64,000 nt of DNA from contig JAJOHG010000031.1 of the NCBI GenBank assembly GCA_021029095.1, positions 124,001-188,000 on the forward strand, written 5' to 3'. Position 1 is the first letter of the stretch; each line of letters begins with the position of its first letter. Shown here piece after piece: positions 34,702 to 44,585 of the stretch. The notes under the pieces were generated by a model. It was not told the origin of the DNA. It saw nothing but the letters and a program-made list of their open reading frames with translations, and made no database searches. The position numbers and the translations under genes are program-made. This DNA comes from Phellopilus nigrolimitatus. Its lineage: Eukaryota; Basidiomycota; Agaricomycetes; Hymenochaetales; Hymenochaetaceae.

Positions 34702-36478
34702 CTCGAGGACCTTCGCAAAAGTTGACAGTTTATATTTCAAATTGCACGGTCCAGGTAACTACCCTAACTACCTCGTGTTACAGACTAGACGATACGTGGT
34801 CAAAAGCCATTATGTTTAAGTTTCTTATCCATGTCATCAGCTGCTTGACGGAAAACAGGAGTCGTGATTGACTCGAGTACGCCGATCTTTCCTTTTTTTG
34901 TGAAAGTTACTAAAAGTAGCTTCAGGTTAGCTTTGGAATGGAGATGCAGAGCAGAGAAAATCATATACCACAGAGCCTGATATTAGCGGTCTGAGATGGC
35001 GTCACTTTAATTTCCATCAATTCCACATTATCGACACCTTTGCTTTGCCAGTCTGTAAAAAATGATCCATCAACAAGGAGCACTCATGTTTCTATATTAA
35101 GTTGCAGTTTTTTCCTTACAATTTTTGTAGCTGCGAAAGTCTAGATGGTCATCGGTATATGCATTTGTAGAGTAAAATTACAAAAACATACTGGAGTGGT
35201 GAGCAGACATGTTGATATGTGTAGTCTTGGGATTCTTAGTTGGTGCAGTGGGGCTTGTTGGAGTTGTTTTGTGTGCTGCATCATGGCGAAGATGCTCTCC
35301 TATTTATGCTTGCCTGGCAGTGATGAGCAGATGTACAGTGTGTTTGAAGTCCGTTCAGTTTGCACATTGTTCTTGGAAGTCATTGTAGATGGACTGTGGC
35401 AACTGAGGGTTCAAGGTGGTCACAGTAGCGAAACTCGGAAGTCTGGACAAACCAGGTGCAATATGCGCTCCGGTGTGCCATGTTGTTAATTGAAACAAAT
35501 GAGATAAAACACTTCTGTAGCCGAAACTTCCGAGGTTGCCGGGATTTCTTGACCCTAAAACGGTATATGTAAAGCGCGAAAGTGTCTTAACCACTTGGAA
35601 ATATGTAAATGGATGTACGAAATGAGCCTTATTTTAGGGTCAAGAATTCCGGCAACCTCGGAAGTTTCGGCTACAGAAGTGTTTTATTTCATTTGTTTCA
35701 ATTAGCAACATGGCACCGGAGCGCATATTGCACCTGGTTTGTCCAGACTTCCGAGTTTCGCACTACTGTGACCATCCAAACCTCAGTTGCTACAGTCCAT
35801 CTACAATGACCTCCAAGAACAATGTGCAAACTGAACAGATTTCAAACACACTGTACATCTGCTCATCACTGCCAGGCAAGCATAAATAGGAGAGCATCTT
35901 TATCCATGATGCAGCACACAAATCAACTCCAACAAATCCCACTGCACCAACTGAGAATCTCAAAACTACACATATCAACATGTCTGCTCACCACTCCAGT
36001 ATGTTTTTGTAATTTCACTCTACAAATGCATATACCGATGACAATCTAGACTTCCGCAGCTACAAAAATTGTAAGCAACTTAATATAGAAACATGAGTGC
36101 TCCTTGTTGATGAATCATTTTTTACAGACTGGCAAAACAAAGGTGTCGACAATGTGGAATTGATGGAGATTAAGGTGACACCTTCTCAGACCGCTAATAT
36201 CAGGCTCTGCGGTATATGATTTTCTCTGCTCTGCATCTCCATTCGAAAGCTAACCTGTAGCTACTCATAGTAACTTTCACAAAAAAAGGAAAGATCGGCG
36301 TACTCGAGTCAATCACGACTCCTGTTTTCCGTCAAGCAGCCGATGACATGGACAAGAAACTTAAACATAATGGCTTTTGACCATGTATCGTCTAGTCTGT
36401 AACACGAGGTAGTTAGTGTAGTTACCTGGACCGTGCAATTTGAAATATAAACTGTCAACTTTTGCGAAGGTCCTCGAG
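34702..36478. repeat. large inverted repeat (palindrome), two arms of about 850 bp
   Basis: The left arm 34702-35560 and right arm 35632-36478 are reverse complements of each other with few differences (I judge about 95% or more identical by eye). They are separated by a 71-base loop at 35561-35631. The outer ends share CTCGAGGACCTTCGC and its complement. No gene of a known family is found in either arm, and I see no clear target-site duplication beside the ends. It could be a foldback-type element, a non-autonomous transposon with very long terminal inverted repeats, or a local inverted duplication. Transcription through it would produce a long hairpin. Confidence 0.92.
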
Positions 36479-37766
36479 GGAGTGTTCATTCTACGAGAAA
36501 TCATCAGCCGTTGACGTGAGATCAGTGTACCAAGTCACAGATGTATAATCGAAGATCGCCTTAAACTCATACAATAGCAGATAGTTATCAGAATTCTCCA
36601 AAGTCCCATTGGTCGACCTATTTCAAGCCCAGTTGTTCAAATAGCCCTAGGCTTACCGTTTGCCGTGATATAGACTCGGAATCCGCACGACGATACAGCA
36701 CATCTATCATTAGTAATTTCAGCGAAGACCCTTCAGATGTTTGAATAGTCTACCGCGAAGCATCATGAGAGAAATCGTGTAGGACACTCTATGACCTCGT
36801 CTCGTCAACATCGTCGCACGGTGTCTTCAGTACGATACAAAAAGAAAGCCAAATTGCCAAACTTGAAACTGCATAGGCGAGAGTCAAGCCGCGACAGGTA
36901 AGCACGTTTATTTTTGATTCAAATTGCCAAGTTGTTATTTGAGCTGCCACTCCGGGTATTATAAATCAAACTTGAGCACCTGCACACCGATGACCGAAGC
37001 CCGAGAGGTGTTTTTCCTGTCAGCTGTGATAATAAAGTAATTGGTGCGCTCTGCACAGTAATGACTGGAATACCGGTGTAAATTCTGTCTGTCAAAAACT
37101 GCGTCAAAGTAAATGAAGTGAAGCAGCGGCAATGTCTCTCCGTCTAAATTTAATGTCCACAGAGCCATATTAACGACAGAACCCGTCAGCATGAGCGCTT
37201 CTTCCATGCTTTTTTCTCAGTTGCTGGTATTTGTGACTCGTGGACGGCAAATATAGCTCGGGCACAACGGCCATGGCTTCATTTACGTAAGAGAACAAGC
37301 GTCTCGCTCACCGCTCAGGACCGTAACACTGTCGCCACGCTACCCGTGCGCGCTCTGACGCTCCGGGTGATGTAAACACAGCGGAGCAGCGGAAACAGTG
37401 CAACTCGCCGGCGGTCTCACACTTGCGGAAGACTGGCTGTGACGTTAGTCGTGCACAGTCAGCACGTCGAGATATTTCTCAGCCGCCTTCCGCATCGGTC
37501 ATACAGGTTCCTGCACCAGCCCCTCACTTATAAATGGGGCCTTTAACATGCCTCCGAATCGCATTTGCCCTCTATCGCACATAGGGTTCAGCTTCCGTTT
37601 CCCTCGTACTCGTCCCCCCAGCTCTGACTTGGCGCTAAAGCACGTGCAGACTCGGAATCTACAGAACTTCAGTTCGACGCGGAGACCCGTCTTCCAGTGG
37701 GACATATCTTGAGCTTCACGTAATTTGATTAACTATTCAACCTTTCATTCCCTGAAAATACCCGAG
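36479..37766. other. 1.3 kb with no supported gene
   Basis: No gene is seen. A TATAAAT at 37529-37535 lies 232 bases upstream of the next ATG and may or may not be functional. The segment 37420-37700 is more GC-rich and likely includes the promoter of the DsbA-like gene. Confidence 0.5.
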
Positions 37767-39296
37767 ATGTCGATGGCGACTATCAGTCCTCCGAAGAAAG
37801 TTAAAATAGACGTCACTTCCGTGAGCATTTTCTCATTGTCCCTCCTCGGAACGCGTCAATGCATACTTGAAAGAAGCTCTGCGTGTGCTCACTTGTTGCT
37901 TTAAAAAATAGGACTCTATCTGCCCATTCTGCTTTATTGGTAAGCGAAAGCTTGAGCGCGCGATCGATATCGCGAAGGAGCGTGGTCTCAACCTCGACTT
38001 CGACGTTGAATTCCACCCCTTCCTGCTTGACCCGACTCTCGATACCGACGTGTAAGTATCGTGTCTCTTTTCTTTCTACTAAGATAAAAAGAACTGTTTG
38101 CTAACTCATTGATTCACCTTATGACCATTTTGCTTATTTCCATGAAATATCGAAAAACAACCTTAAACAATATTAATTAAAGTCCCGTAAGCAAACGCAT
38201 GCGTTACGAGGGGAAATATGGTGCAGAACGCTTCGCCGCGATGGAAAAGGCGATGGTTGCTCGTGGGAGGGAGAACGGCATCAACTTGCAAGTATTCAGT
38301 ATTAGCCATCTCTGACTCGGATACCCACAGGCCCTTCCGAATTTTGCCTCCCCTCTGCTCTTCCGTCAATCTTCCATAGAAAAAACTATACTAACACAAT
38401 CTTCTCATGTTTTTTTTTAAATTTCTAGCTCATATGATGGGAAGGTCAGACAAACTACTGAGTAAGTGGTCGAATAACTTATCGCTTTTCATTTCATTTC
38501 TGGTTTAATTGGAATTGAAATTAATGACTGACTTGAACTTTTTTTTGTAGATCCCATCGTCTTATCGCACTCGCATATGAGAAGGGTGGAATGAAGATGC
38601 AGTCCGAACTTATCGTGTGTACCTTCTTTTCCTCCCTTCCCTCATCGACTTCGGCGTTGATATACACGAAGCTTGCTAACTAAATGCTTGCTCTGAAATT
38701 CTGTTCGACAGGAAAAGCTCTTCAATGGATACTTCGAGCGTGAACAGGGTACGCACTCAATGTTGTTTATGTGCATGATCGCACTTTGTGAATAATAAGA
38801 CCCCCATAATTAGACATCGGAGACATAAATTTCCTGGCTAAGGAGGCCGTTGAAGTGGGCTTATTTCCAGGGACTATTGAGGCTGAGGCATGGATTGTTT
38901 CGGACGAAAAGAAGACGGTACGGCAGAGCTCACTTTTTTTCTTAGGAGAAACCCTTTCTGTCACATTATAATTCGAATGCCGGATATCGCTAACCACTTT
39001 ATGTTCGTCTCGTGCGTGCACTTATAGGAAGTCCAGCGCGGAATTCGTGAGGCGCAGATGATGGGAATTTCCGGCGTGCCATTCTTCGTCTTAAACAACG
39101 TATGTGCAAATATTTATTCCTAGTTTCCCTCCATTCTCCTGTAATGGTTAGTCTTCAACCGCGCTGACCTTTATCAAAGAAATACGCGATCTCCGGTGCG
39201 GAGGACTCGGAGCTATTTGTTGAGGTTTTCGAGCGCTTCTGTGGGCAGCCATGCGCGCAAGGCGGACGCCTTCCGTCTAATCTTGTTTGCGAATGA
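37767..39296 (+). CDS. DsbA/FrnE-like thioredoxin-fold oxidoreductase
   Basis: Nine exons: 37767-37820, 37912-38051, 38183-38287, 38429-38461, 38551-38614, 38712-38748, 38814-38917, 39028-39099 and 39180-39296, giving 241 residues, the usual size for this family. The redox motif CPFC is at residues 22-25 in DSICPFCFIGKRKLE. SYDGKV, SHRLI, AKEAVEVGLFPG and the cis-proline region GISGVPFFVLN follow, then YAISGAEDSELFVEVFERF. This is the PF01323 DsbA-like fold in its cytosolic FrnE/polyketide-type form. No signal peptide is present, so it probably acts in the cytosol as a disulfide or glutathione-linked oxidoreductase; its substrate is unknown. The intron 38288-38428 starts with GCAAGT, the second GC donor in this window, and this donor is what puts SYDGKV in frame. 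Confidence 0.87.
38288..38428 (+). other. GC-AG intron in the DsbA-like gene
   Basis: The donor is AACTT|GCAAGT and the acceptor TTTCTAG. The nearby GT donor (GTATTC) would shift the frame and give a stop a few codons into the next exon. Confidence 0.7.
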
Positions 39297-39966
39297 GTCG
39301 GTCAATGAGTTGTGATGTGAGAGAGGTCGAAAAAAGAAGGAAATATCTGTTTTAGCATGCTCGCGCTAGAATGTCCTGTAGTTTATCAGCTTTTTTCCGT
39401 TGTTTCTATCCTAATGCACTTTGAGTAGTTTGGAAATGCTCAAGCTACTCACAGCGAACACCGAGTCTCGAGGAATCGTGATTATCATATGTTACGGCCT
39501 TCCGGTCCTCTTCGTGCTTCTAGATTGATCAGCCTTCTGTGCCCGCATCACCGAGTAAAGCTACTTCTCCTTCTTACTCGGCTTCTTATAAAATTCGTTT
39601 TTTTGAGAGTAATATATGTACATCATGGTAGTCTTTTAACCAAGCTTATGTAAGATCGATCCAATTTTTTATTTTTATTTTGTCACAGCTCTGATTTTCT
39701 TCATTCAAGTTCATTTTCCTTTAGATAGCAGGGCCCACGCTTTCATTTTCCAGTTTTATTCGGCAAGACCCTTGATCACTTTGACTGGCACTGACTCAAA
39801 TCCAGAAGTATAGAGAGACCAGGCGTGGCCCTGGGAATTTTCCTGCCAAGCGATGGACGACTAAAAGTGACCAGTCCTGACTCGACAACAATAGTTGCGG
39901 CGATGGCGCGCTGCCGCTTATCGCGATTCGCAGCCACGCCTACGTCCGACGCGCTTTGTTGATAGG
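39297..39966. other. intergenic
   Basis: No gene is seen; AT-rich stretches are probably the 3' UTR of the DsbA-like gene and the promoter of the next gene. Confidence 0.6.
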
Positions 39967-39974
39967 TATAAAAA
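39967..39974 (+). promoter_or_regulatory. TATA box of the histidine phosphatase gene
   Basis: TATAAAAA lies 95 bases upstream of the ATG at 40062, a typical spacing for a fungal TATA promoter with a short leader. Confidence 0.6.
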
Positions 39975-40061
39975 GGCAACAGCCTTGGGAAAGTGTGGTT
40001 GCCAGTTCTGCTTTCAACGACTGAATCCGACATCGACACTGTCGACACAACTTCAATCCCG

Positions 40062-41022
40062 ATGTCGGCGAAAGAAACGACTGAAACCGACGCGGCTTCC
40101 ACAGCGCCTACCACGGAAAAAAGGAGGTACCTCGCGGTTTGTGTCTCATTTGTAAGGCATGGTCATGTATGCGCGATATCTTTCGAGTGTCGTAACATTG
40201 CTGAATAAACTCATTACTGCGTCTTGATTACGGCGTCCAGTGCTTAGCAAACCTCAAAGGGCACTTCCGTGACGACCCGTGGGACCCGCTGACGGACAGG
40301 GGCCGGCAGCAGGCTGCTGCGCTTGGTGCACGCTGGAAGGACGTGCGGATCGATGCCCTCCTCTCCTCGCACTTGACACGAGCGAAAGATACCGCACAGG
40401 CGATTGCGGACGCGAACATCGGACATCCAGAAGTCGTCGTCGAGGACAATCTACATGAGCGCAAGTACGGGACGTACGTCGACGGAATTAAAGACACCCC
40501 CGGATTCTATCGCGCCGTAAATGGGTATTCGTCATTCGGTAGCAATCCTGATCGAACACATCGTCCGATCTGTGGCGGAGAAAGCTTTAGCGACGTCGCG
40601 GAGCGTGCGTACACGGCGATGGTCAAGATCTTGAGCAAGTACGGAAAGGCTCTGGACGAACCATATCGGGAACAGGCGAAGAATCTTCCCGACGACATTC
40701 CGCACGTCGTCATCGTCAGCCACAACATATTCCTTACCGAATTGTACGAGTGCATACTGCAGTGGCACGAGCCTAGGTGGAATAAAAGCGACGAACATGA
40801 ATGGAGCAGTTATCACCTGTCAAACACTGGATGGTCAGTGCGCGTCTCCATAATATCGCTCGTCGACTTCATCACTGAATGATTTTGCTTTTTCATTCTC
40901 CTCTACTCAGGTCGAGACATATACTCTGTTGGGAGCTCATCCCGAACGATACACATGATCCTGAACAGAGGTTTCCTTTTGGTGGCCCCATGGAGATGGA
41001 GACAGTTGTTGATTGGTCTTAA
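40062..41022 (+). CDS. histidine phosphatase (phosphoglycerate mutase-like)
   Basis: Exons 40062-40166, 40241-40833 and 40911-41022 give 269 residues. The catalytic signature is FVRHGHCLANLKG: Arg32-His33-Gly34, with His33 as the phosphorylated residue, interrupted by intron 1. A second conserved set follows with LTDRGRQQA, LLSSHLTRAKDTAQ, HERKYG (acid residue), GGESFSDVAERA and the second catalytic His in VVIVSHNIF. These place it in branch 1 of the histidine phosphatase superfamily (mutases and broad phosphatases). The Thr usual at RHGxT is Cys here. The short Thr/Glu-rich N-terminus is likely disordered. It is probably cytosolic; sugar phosphates or other phosphoesters are possible substrates. 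The last exon carries CWELIPNDTHDPEQ and a conserved end. Confidence 0.87.
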
Positions 41023-41914
41023 TGGTGGCAAGCTTCGCGAAACGTAATTATGTCGTGTATAAAACAATCAAGAGAAAGCCGATCTGTGGACATTGCTCAA
41101 TTACATACAAATACGTTTGGCCAGTAGTATCAATTCGGTGCAGGTATAACTGCATATGATAGATACATGATAATTTTGCTGTGTATACTTACATATATGA
41201 GGTCATCCCTGCAGATTGAAATCGCACTTCGGAGTATTCTCTCATTCATGACAGAGAAATGCCTACACTAAAATCCTCTCTCTAAGCTCCCTGATAGCTT
41301 TGAGCGTCTTGCTTGAAAATCTGTCATTGCATTTGTACTTCAATGACAGGTATTCCGGACGAGCCACTTTGCGAACGCATATCCGGCGGACTTGTGTAGA
41401 TGTAAACACTGGTCCTCGCAGCTTTGGGCACAACGATCTTCGTCATACTCGATCTGGTCTAGGTTTGGTGAGAAATAATGCTTGAAATCGTCGCTGCAAT
41501 CATAGTAGACCATGGGGACAAAGGGAGCTCGGACGTGCAAGCGGTGCACCTGCGGTAGGTACACGAATGCCATGAAAAACGCAAACCCTGCATTGTGAAT
41601 ATCTCAGTCCTGATGCGAGCTTGGGCGATAGTTTGGTATCAGGGATAAATCAAGGCAGCCTCAAGTACGTATTCACGATTCCGTACAGGAAATTTTCGAA
41701 GACTACGAGGGAGGGAAGACAAACTTTCCTACGGATAACAATCGATGAAAAAGCGAAACATCGAATATAGAGAAGGCTACAGAACAATTCCTTTTTCCTT
41801 CAGCCACAAAACAAACCCCGATTTGGTCAATGAATACTGTTATTTACCACTGCTTCCTTTTCATGCACAATACAGCTCTCACGCATACAACCCAGTCCTT
41901 GACCGGACCAATTC
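41023..41914. other. intergenic, convergent 3' ends
   Basis: No gene is seen between the phosphatase (plus) and the HAD gene (minus). Confidence 0.6.
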
Positions 41915-43108
41915 TCAGTTCAACGAAGCCATGTACTCAACGATTTCCTCGAGTCTATGCACAATCTTCGTGGGACCCGACGCAGACACTTCGCCAGCTT
42001 TTGACTGCGAGGGTAAAGGAAGTAGGCTGTCCGTCCAGCCTTTGTCTGCACGGTCGATCCATATGGCGCTCATGCCCTGCGCAAGTGCGCCCGTCACGTC
42101 GAACGGATTCCTGTCGCAGAAAATGTAGTCAGCAATCTAAATTGTCCATTTTTCCCCCAGGACAGTCGTTTGGAGTGGCAAAGTGGAGTGCAGCGAATTG
42201 AAAACCAAAATAACGGAATTGAGAGGTAAACCAACCCGCTGACGAGGAAGCACTCGCTCGGACGCGTGTCCTTGCCGACCATCTTGAGAAGACCTGCGTA
42301 TATCGCCGGAGCGGGTTTGTATGCTTTCGCGGAATCGGCCACGTAGATATTTGGAACCAACGCTGAGATGTCTGCGGCGTTAATTGCCGTTTGGACCATC
42401 TGGAGATGCAAGATGCAAATGGGATTCAAATATTCAATAATTCACAATATTATACGGAGATTTTTTTCACACGAGAATGCTTACAGATTTAGTCCCTGAA
42501 ATCGAAGACAGCGAATTAGTTCAGTAGTTCGCAATCGGCGGTAAGGAGATAGCTACCATTGCTAAATATGATGGTTTGGACTCCATTCAGAGCTCCTAGC
42601 TTCTCCAGAGCAATCCTTGTGTCTGGAAAACTACAGAACTCGTTGTATTGAGATAATTACCAATGATACATTCGATAGATACGCACCATGGCAGAGTGTT
42701 GTAAGCTTCCATAAGTTGCTCAGTGTCCGTGCCAGTGAAGGAGACTCCAGAGTCTCTGAGAGCGTGCACAAGGGCCTTCTGCGTTACGACGTCGAAAGGT
42801 TCGTACACCTCTTTTCGGTGCGTTGAGTATAAGCATGCGCATGAGCCCGATACACGCACTCATGGAGTTTAATCTCCACGTATACCTAAGAGCGCCGACC
42901 GAGATTTTAAGTAGTTATTGATTAATAGTGCTTCATCATCATCATCCATGAAAAGACAAGCTCACTCCAGCTGATATCTGCGCCACAACACGCTGACCTC
43001 GGCGGCCTTGCCTTCGTCCAAATGGAGACGCTCGGAAAGAGATTGTGTGATGCTGTCTGTGTCGAGAAGAGTTCCATATATGTCGAAAGCTAAGATGACC
43101 TGTGCCAT
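41915..43108 (-). CDS. HAD-superfamily type II haloacid dehalogenase-like hydrolase
   Basis: Seven exons in coding order: 43108-42966, 42885-42860, 42810-42687, 42630-42557, 42495-42485, 42399-42236 and 42110-41915, giving 245 residues. Motif I is FDIYGTLLDT with nucleophile Asp9. QLEYTWRLNSM in the cap, the serine motif IIFSNG, AYKPAP with the catalytic Lys and the NPFDVTGA acidic motif follow. This matches L-2-haloacid dehalogenase-like proteins, which hydrolyse the carbon-halogen bond of small 2-haloacids or related esters. Many fungal members have no proven substrate. The fifth exon is only 11 bases (encoding part of GTKS), and all phases close with it. The gene is head-to-head with the chromatin protein at 43759, sharing a 650-base divergent promoter region. 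Confidence 0.87.
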
Positions 43109-43758
43109 CTTGGAGATCGAGAAAGTGAGGCATCGTACTAAAGATGGGATGAAAAATAGTGCAGGACGTCATGATCAGGATGACGCACCTTCTCACGTCG
43201 AAGGGCTTGGGACTGAAAATCATTTGAGTACTGCAGTATTTAGGTGCTATGCACCATTCATATACATTTTATATGCACTTTTCTACTACATAGATACATG
43301 TTATGAGCAGACATCATAATAACGCCGACGTCGATGCCCAAATCGGACTCTTCGAGATATGCTTCTAGCAGATATGTTTTTTTTTTCTCTTCATCGTGCT
43401 CTAGTTTTCCCTAACAAAATAGACAAGACGAAGAAGCTCTCGGCCTTCCGCTCGCGAAACGGACTCGCTGCCGTAATACTCGCTCACAAAGGACGTTTGA
43501 ACAAGAACTCGTTACGTTGTGTTTGTGACTATGTAGTGTCACAAACACGATCGCGTGTGATTCACGTGCTTCGTTTAGGGCCGGCGGATAAAATAAGATT
43601 CAAGACAGAGCCGGGACTGAAAGTCAACCAGGCGCGTCGAACAACAACCCAACCCAACCCAACACCCCCTCCACATCTCCCGCTTGTTCACCGTCTTTGA
43701 CTACGAACAGACATTCGTACTCACTGTCGACATCGATCTGAAACAGTTTCCAAATACA
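43109..43758. promoter_or_regulatory. divergent promoter region between HAD and chromatin genes
   Basis: The 650 bases between the two start codons must contain both promoters. The region carries the inverted repeat at 43519-43548 and, near its right end, a C/A-rich stretch just upstream of the chromatin gene leader. Confidence 0.55.
43519..43548. promoter_or_regulatory. 11-base inverted repeat with 8-base spacer
   Basis: GTGTTTGTGAC, an 8-base spacer, and GTCACAAACAC form a perfect dyad in the divergent promoter region. Its symmetry and position suggest a binding site for a dimeric regulator; a DNA hairpin is also possible. Confidence 0.55.
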
Positions 43759-44585
43759 ATGGCACCCAAGAAAGTTGCTGCTGCGTCCACTGACGTTCCC
43801 GCCCCCGATGCTCCGCCTGCTGAGGAGGGCGCCGCCGCCCCAGAGCCAAAGAAACGCGGTCGTAGGCCCGGAACGAAGAAAGCTGACAAGCCTGTTGTTA
43901 AGACGGGTCCTACCCGCACGTCTGCGCGCCTTGCGGCCCAGCCGCTGAAAGAAGAGAAGGAAAAGGCTCCTGCGAAGCCACGCGCGAAAAAGGCTGACAA
44001 GAAGGAAGTTGAGGAGCCCGAGAAGAAAGCCACCAAAGGCAGGAAGAGGAAGACGACTGAAAAGGATGAGGAGGTCGAAGGAAAGGAGGGCGAGACCGCT
44101 GAGGAGCCGACGGACGAACCGGCTGCGAAAAAAGTATGTTTGTTTCTTGGTAGTCAATGGAACCGTATTGAAACCACGAATTTGTAGGCGAAGCCAGCGT
44201 CGAAGGCTGCGACCAAACCTGCCTCCAATGCGTCCAGAGCTGCCTCCAAGCCGCCTTCCAAGAAGGTGTCTAAGCCTGCATCAAAGGCTAAGCCACCCTC
44301 TTCGAAGAAGCCTGCTTCTCGTGCGGGATCCAGGAAGCCAAACTCAGTCTCCAAGGTTTGCAGCTATGTTTATAGTTTTGTTGCTGTTGACAGGTGAATA
44401 TTGACTTAATCCTGTCCTTATCAGGCTGTGGAGAATGAGAATAAGGAGAATACCGCCCAAGAGACCATTGTTGAGGAGCCAGAGGAAGAGACTGAGGAAG
44501 TTTCCACAGCCGTAAGACATTGCTTTTAAACTGTCCGTCGTTACTTAACGTTCAATGTCCGCTTTTTTGCGACACACAGGCGTAA
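43759..44585 (+). CDS. lysine/proline-rich AT-hook-like chromatin protein
   Basis: Exons 43759-44133, 44188-44355, 44425-44511 and 44580-44585 give 211 residues. Composition is dominated by Lys, Ala, Pro, Glu and Ser. Residues 31-41 (KKRGRRPGTKK) are an AT-hook-like element, and TGPTRTSARLAAQPLKEE resembles the HMGN/histone-tail type of nucleosome-binding basic segment. The middle is a run of short SKPxSK/SKxASK units like linker-histone tails, and the C-terminus turns acidic (EEPEEETEEV). It is probably a nuclear architectural protein; I cannot assign an orthologue. The last exon holds one Ala codon and the stop. Without that splice the frame would end seven codons later at 44528. Confidence 0.7.

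Noticed and set aside
35145..35489. open frame in the left arm of the palindrome and its mirror in the right arm
   Set aside because: The Cys-rich translation matches no family; the mirrored frame follows automatically from the inverted repeat.
37529..37535. TATAAAT upstream of the DsbA-like gene
   Set aside because: It lies 232 bases from the start codon; without a mapped transcript it is not a convincing TATA box.
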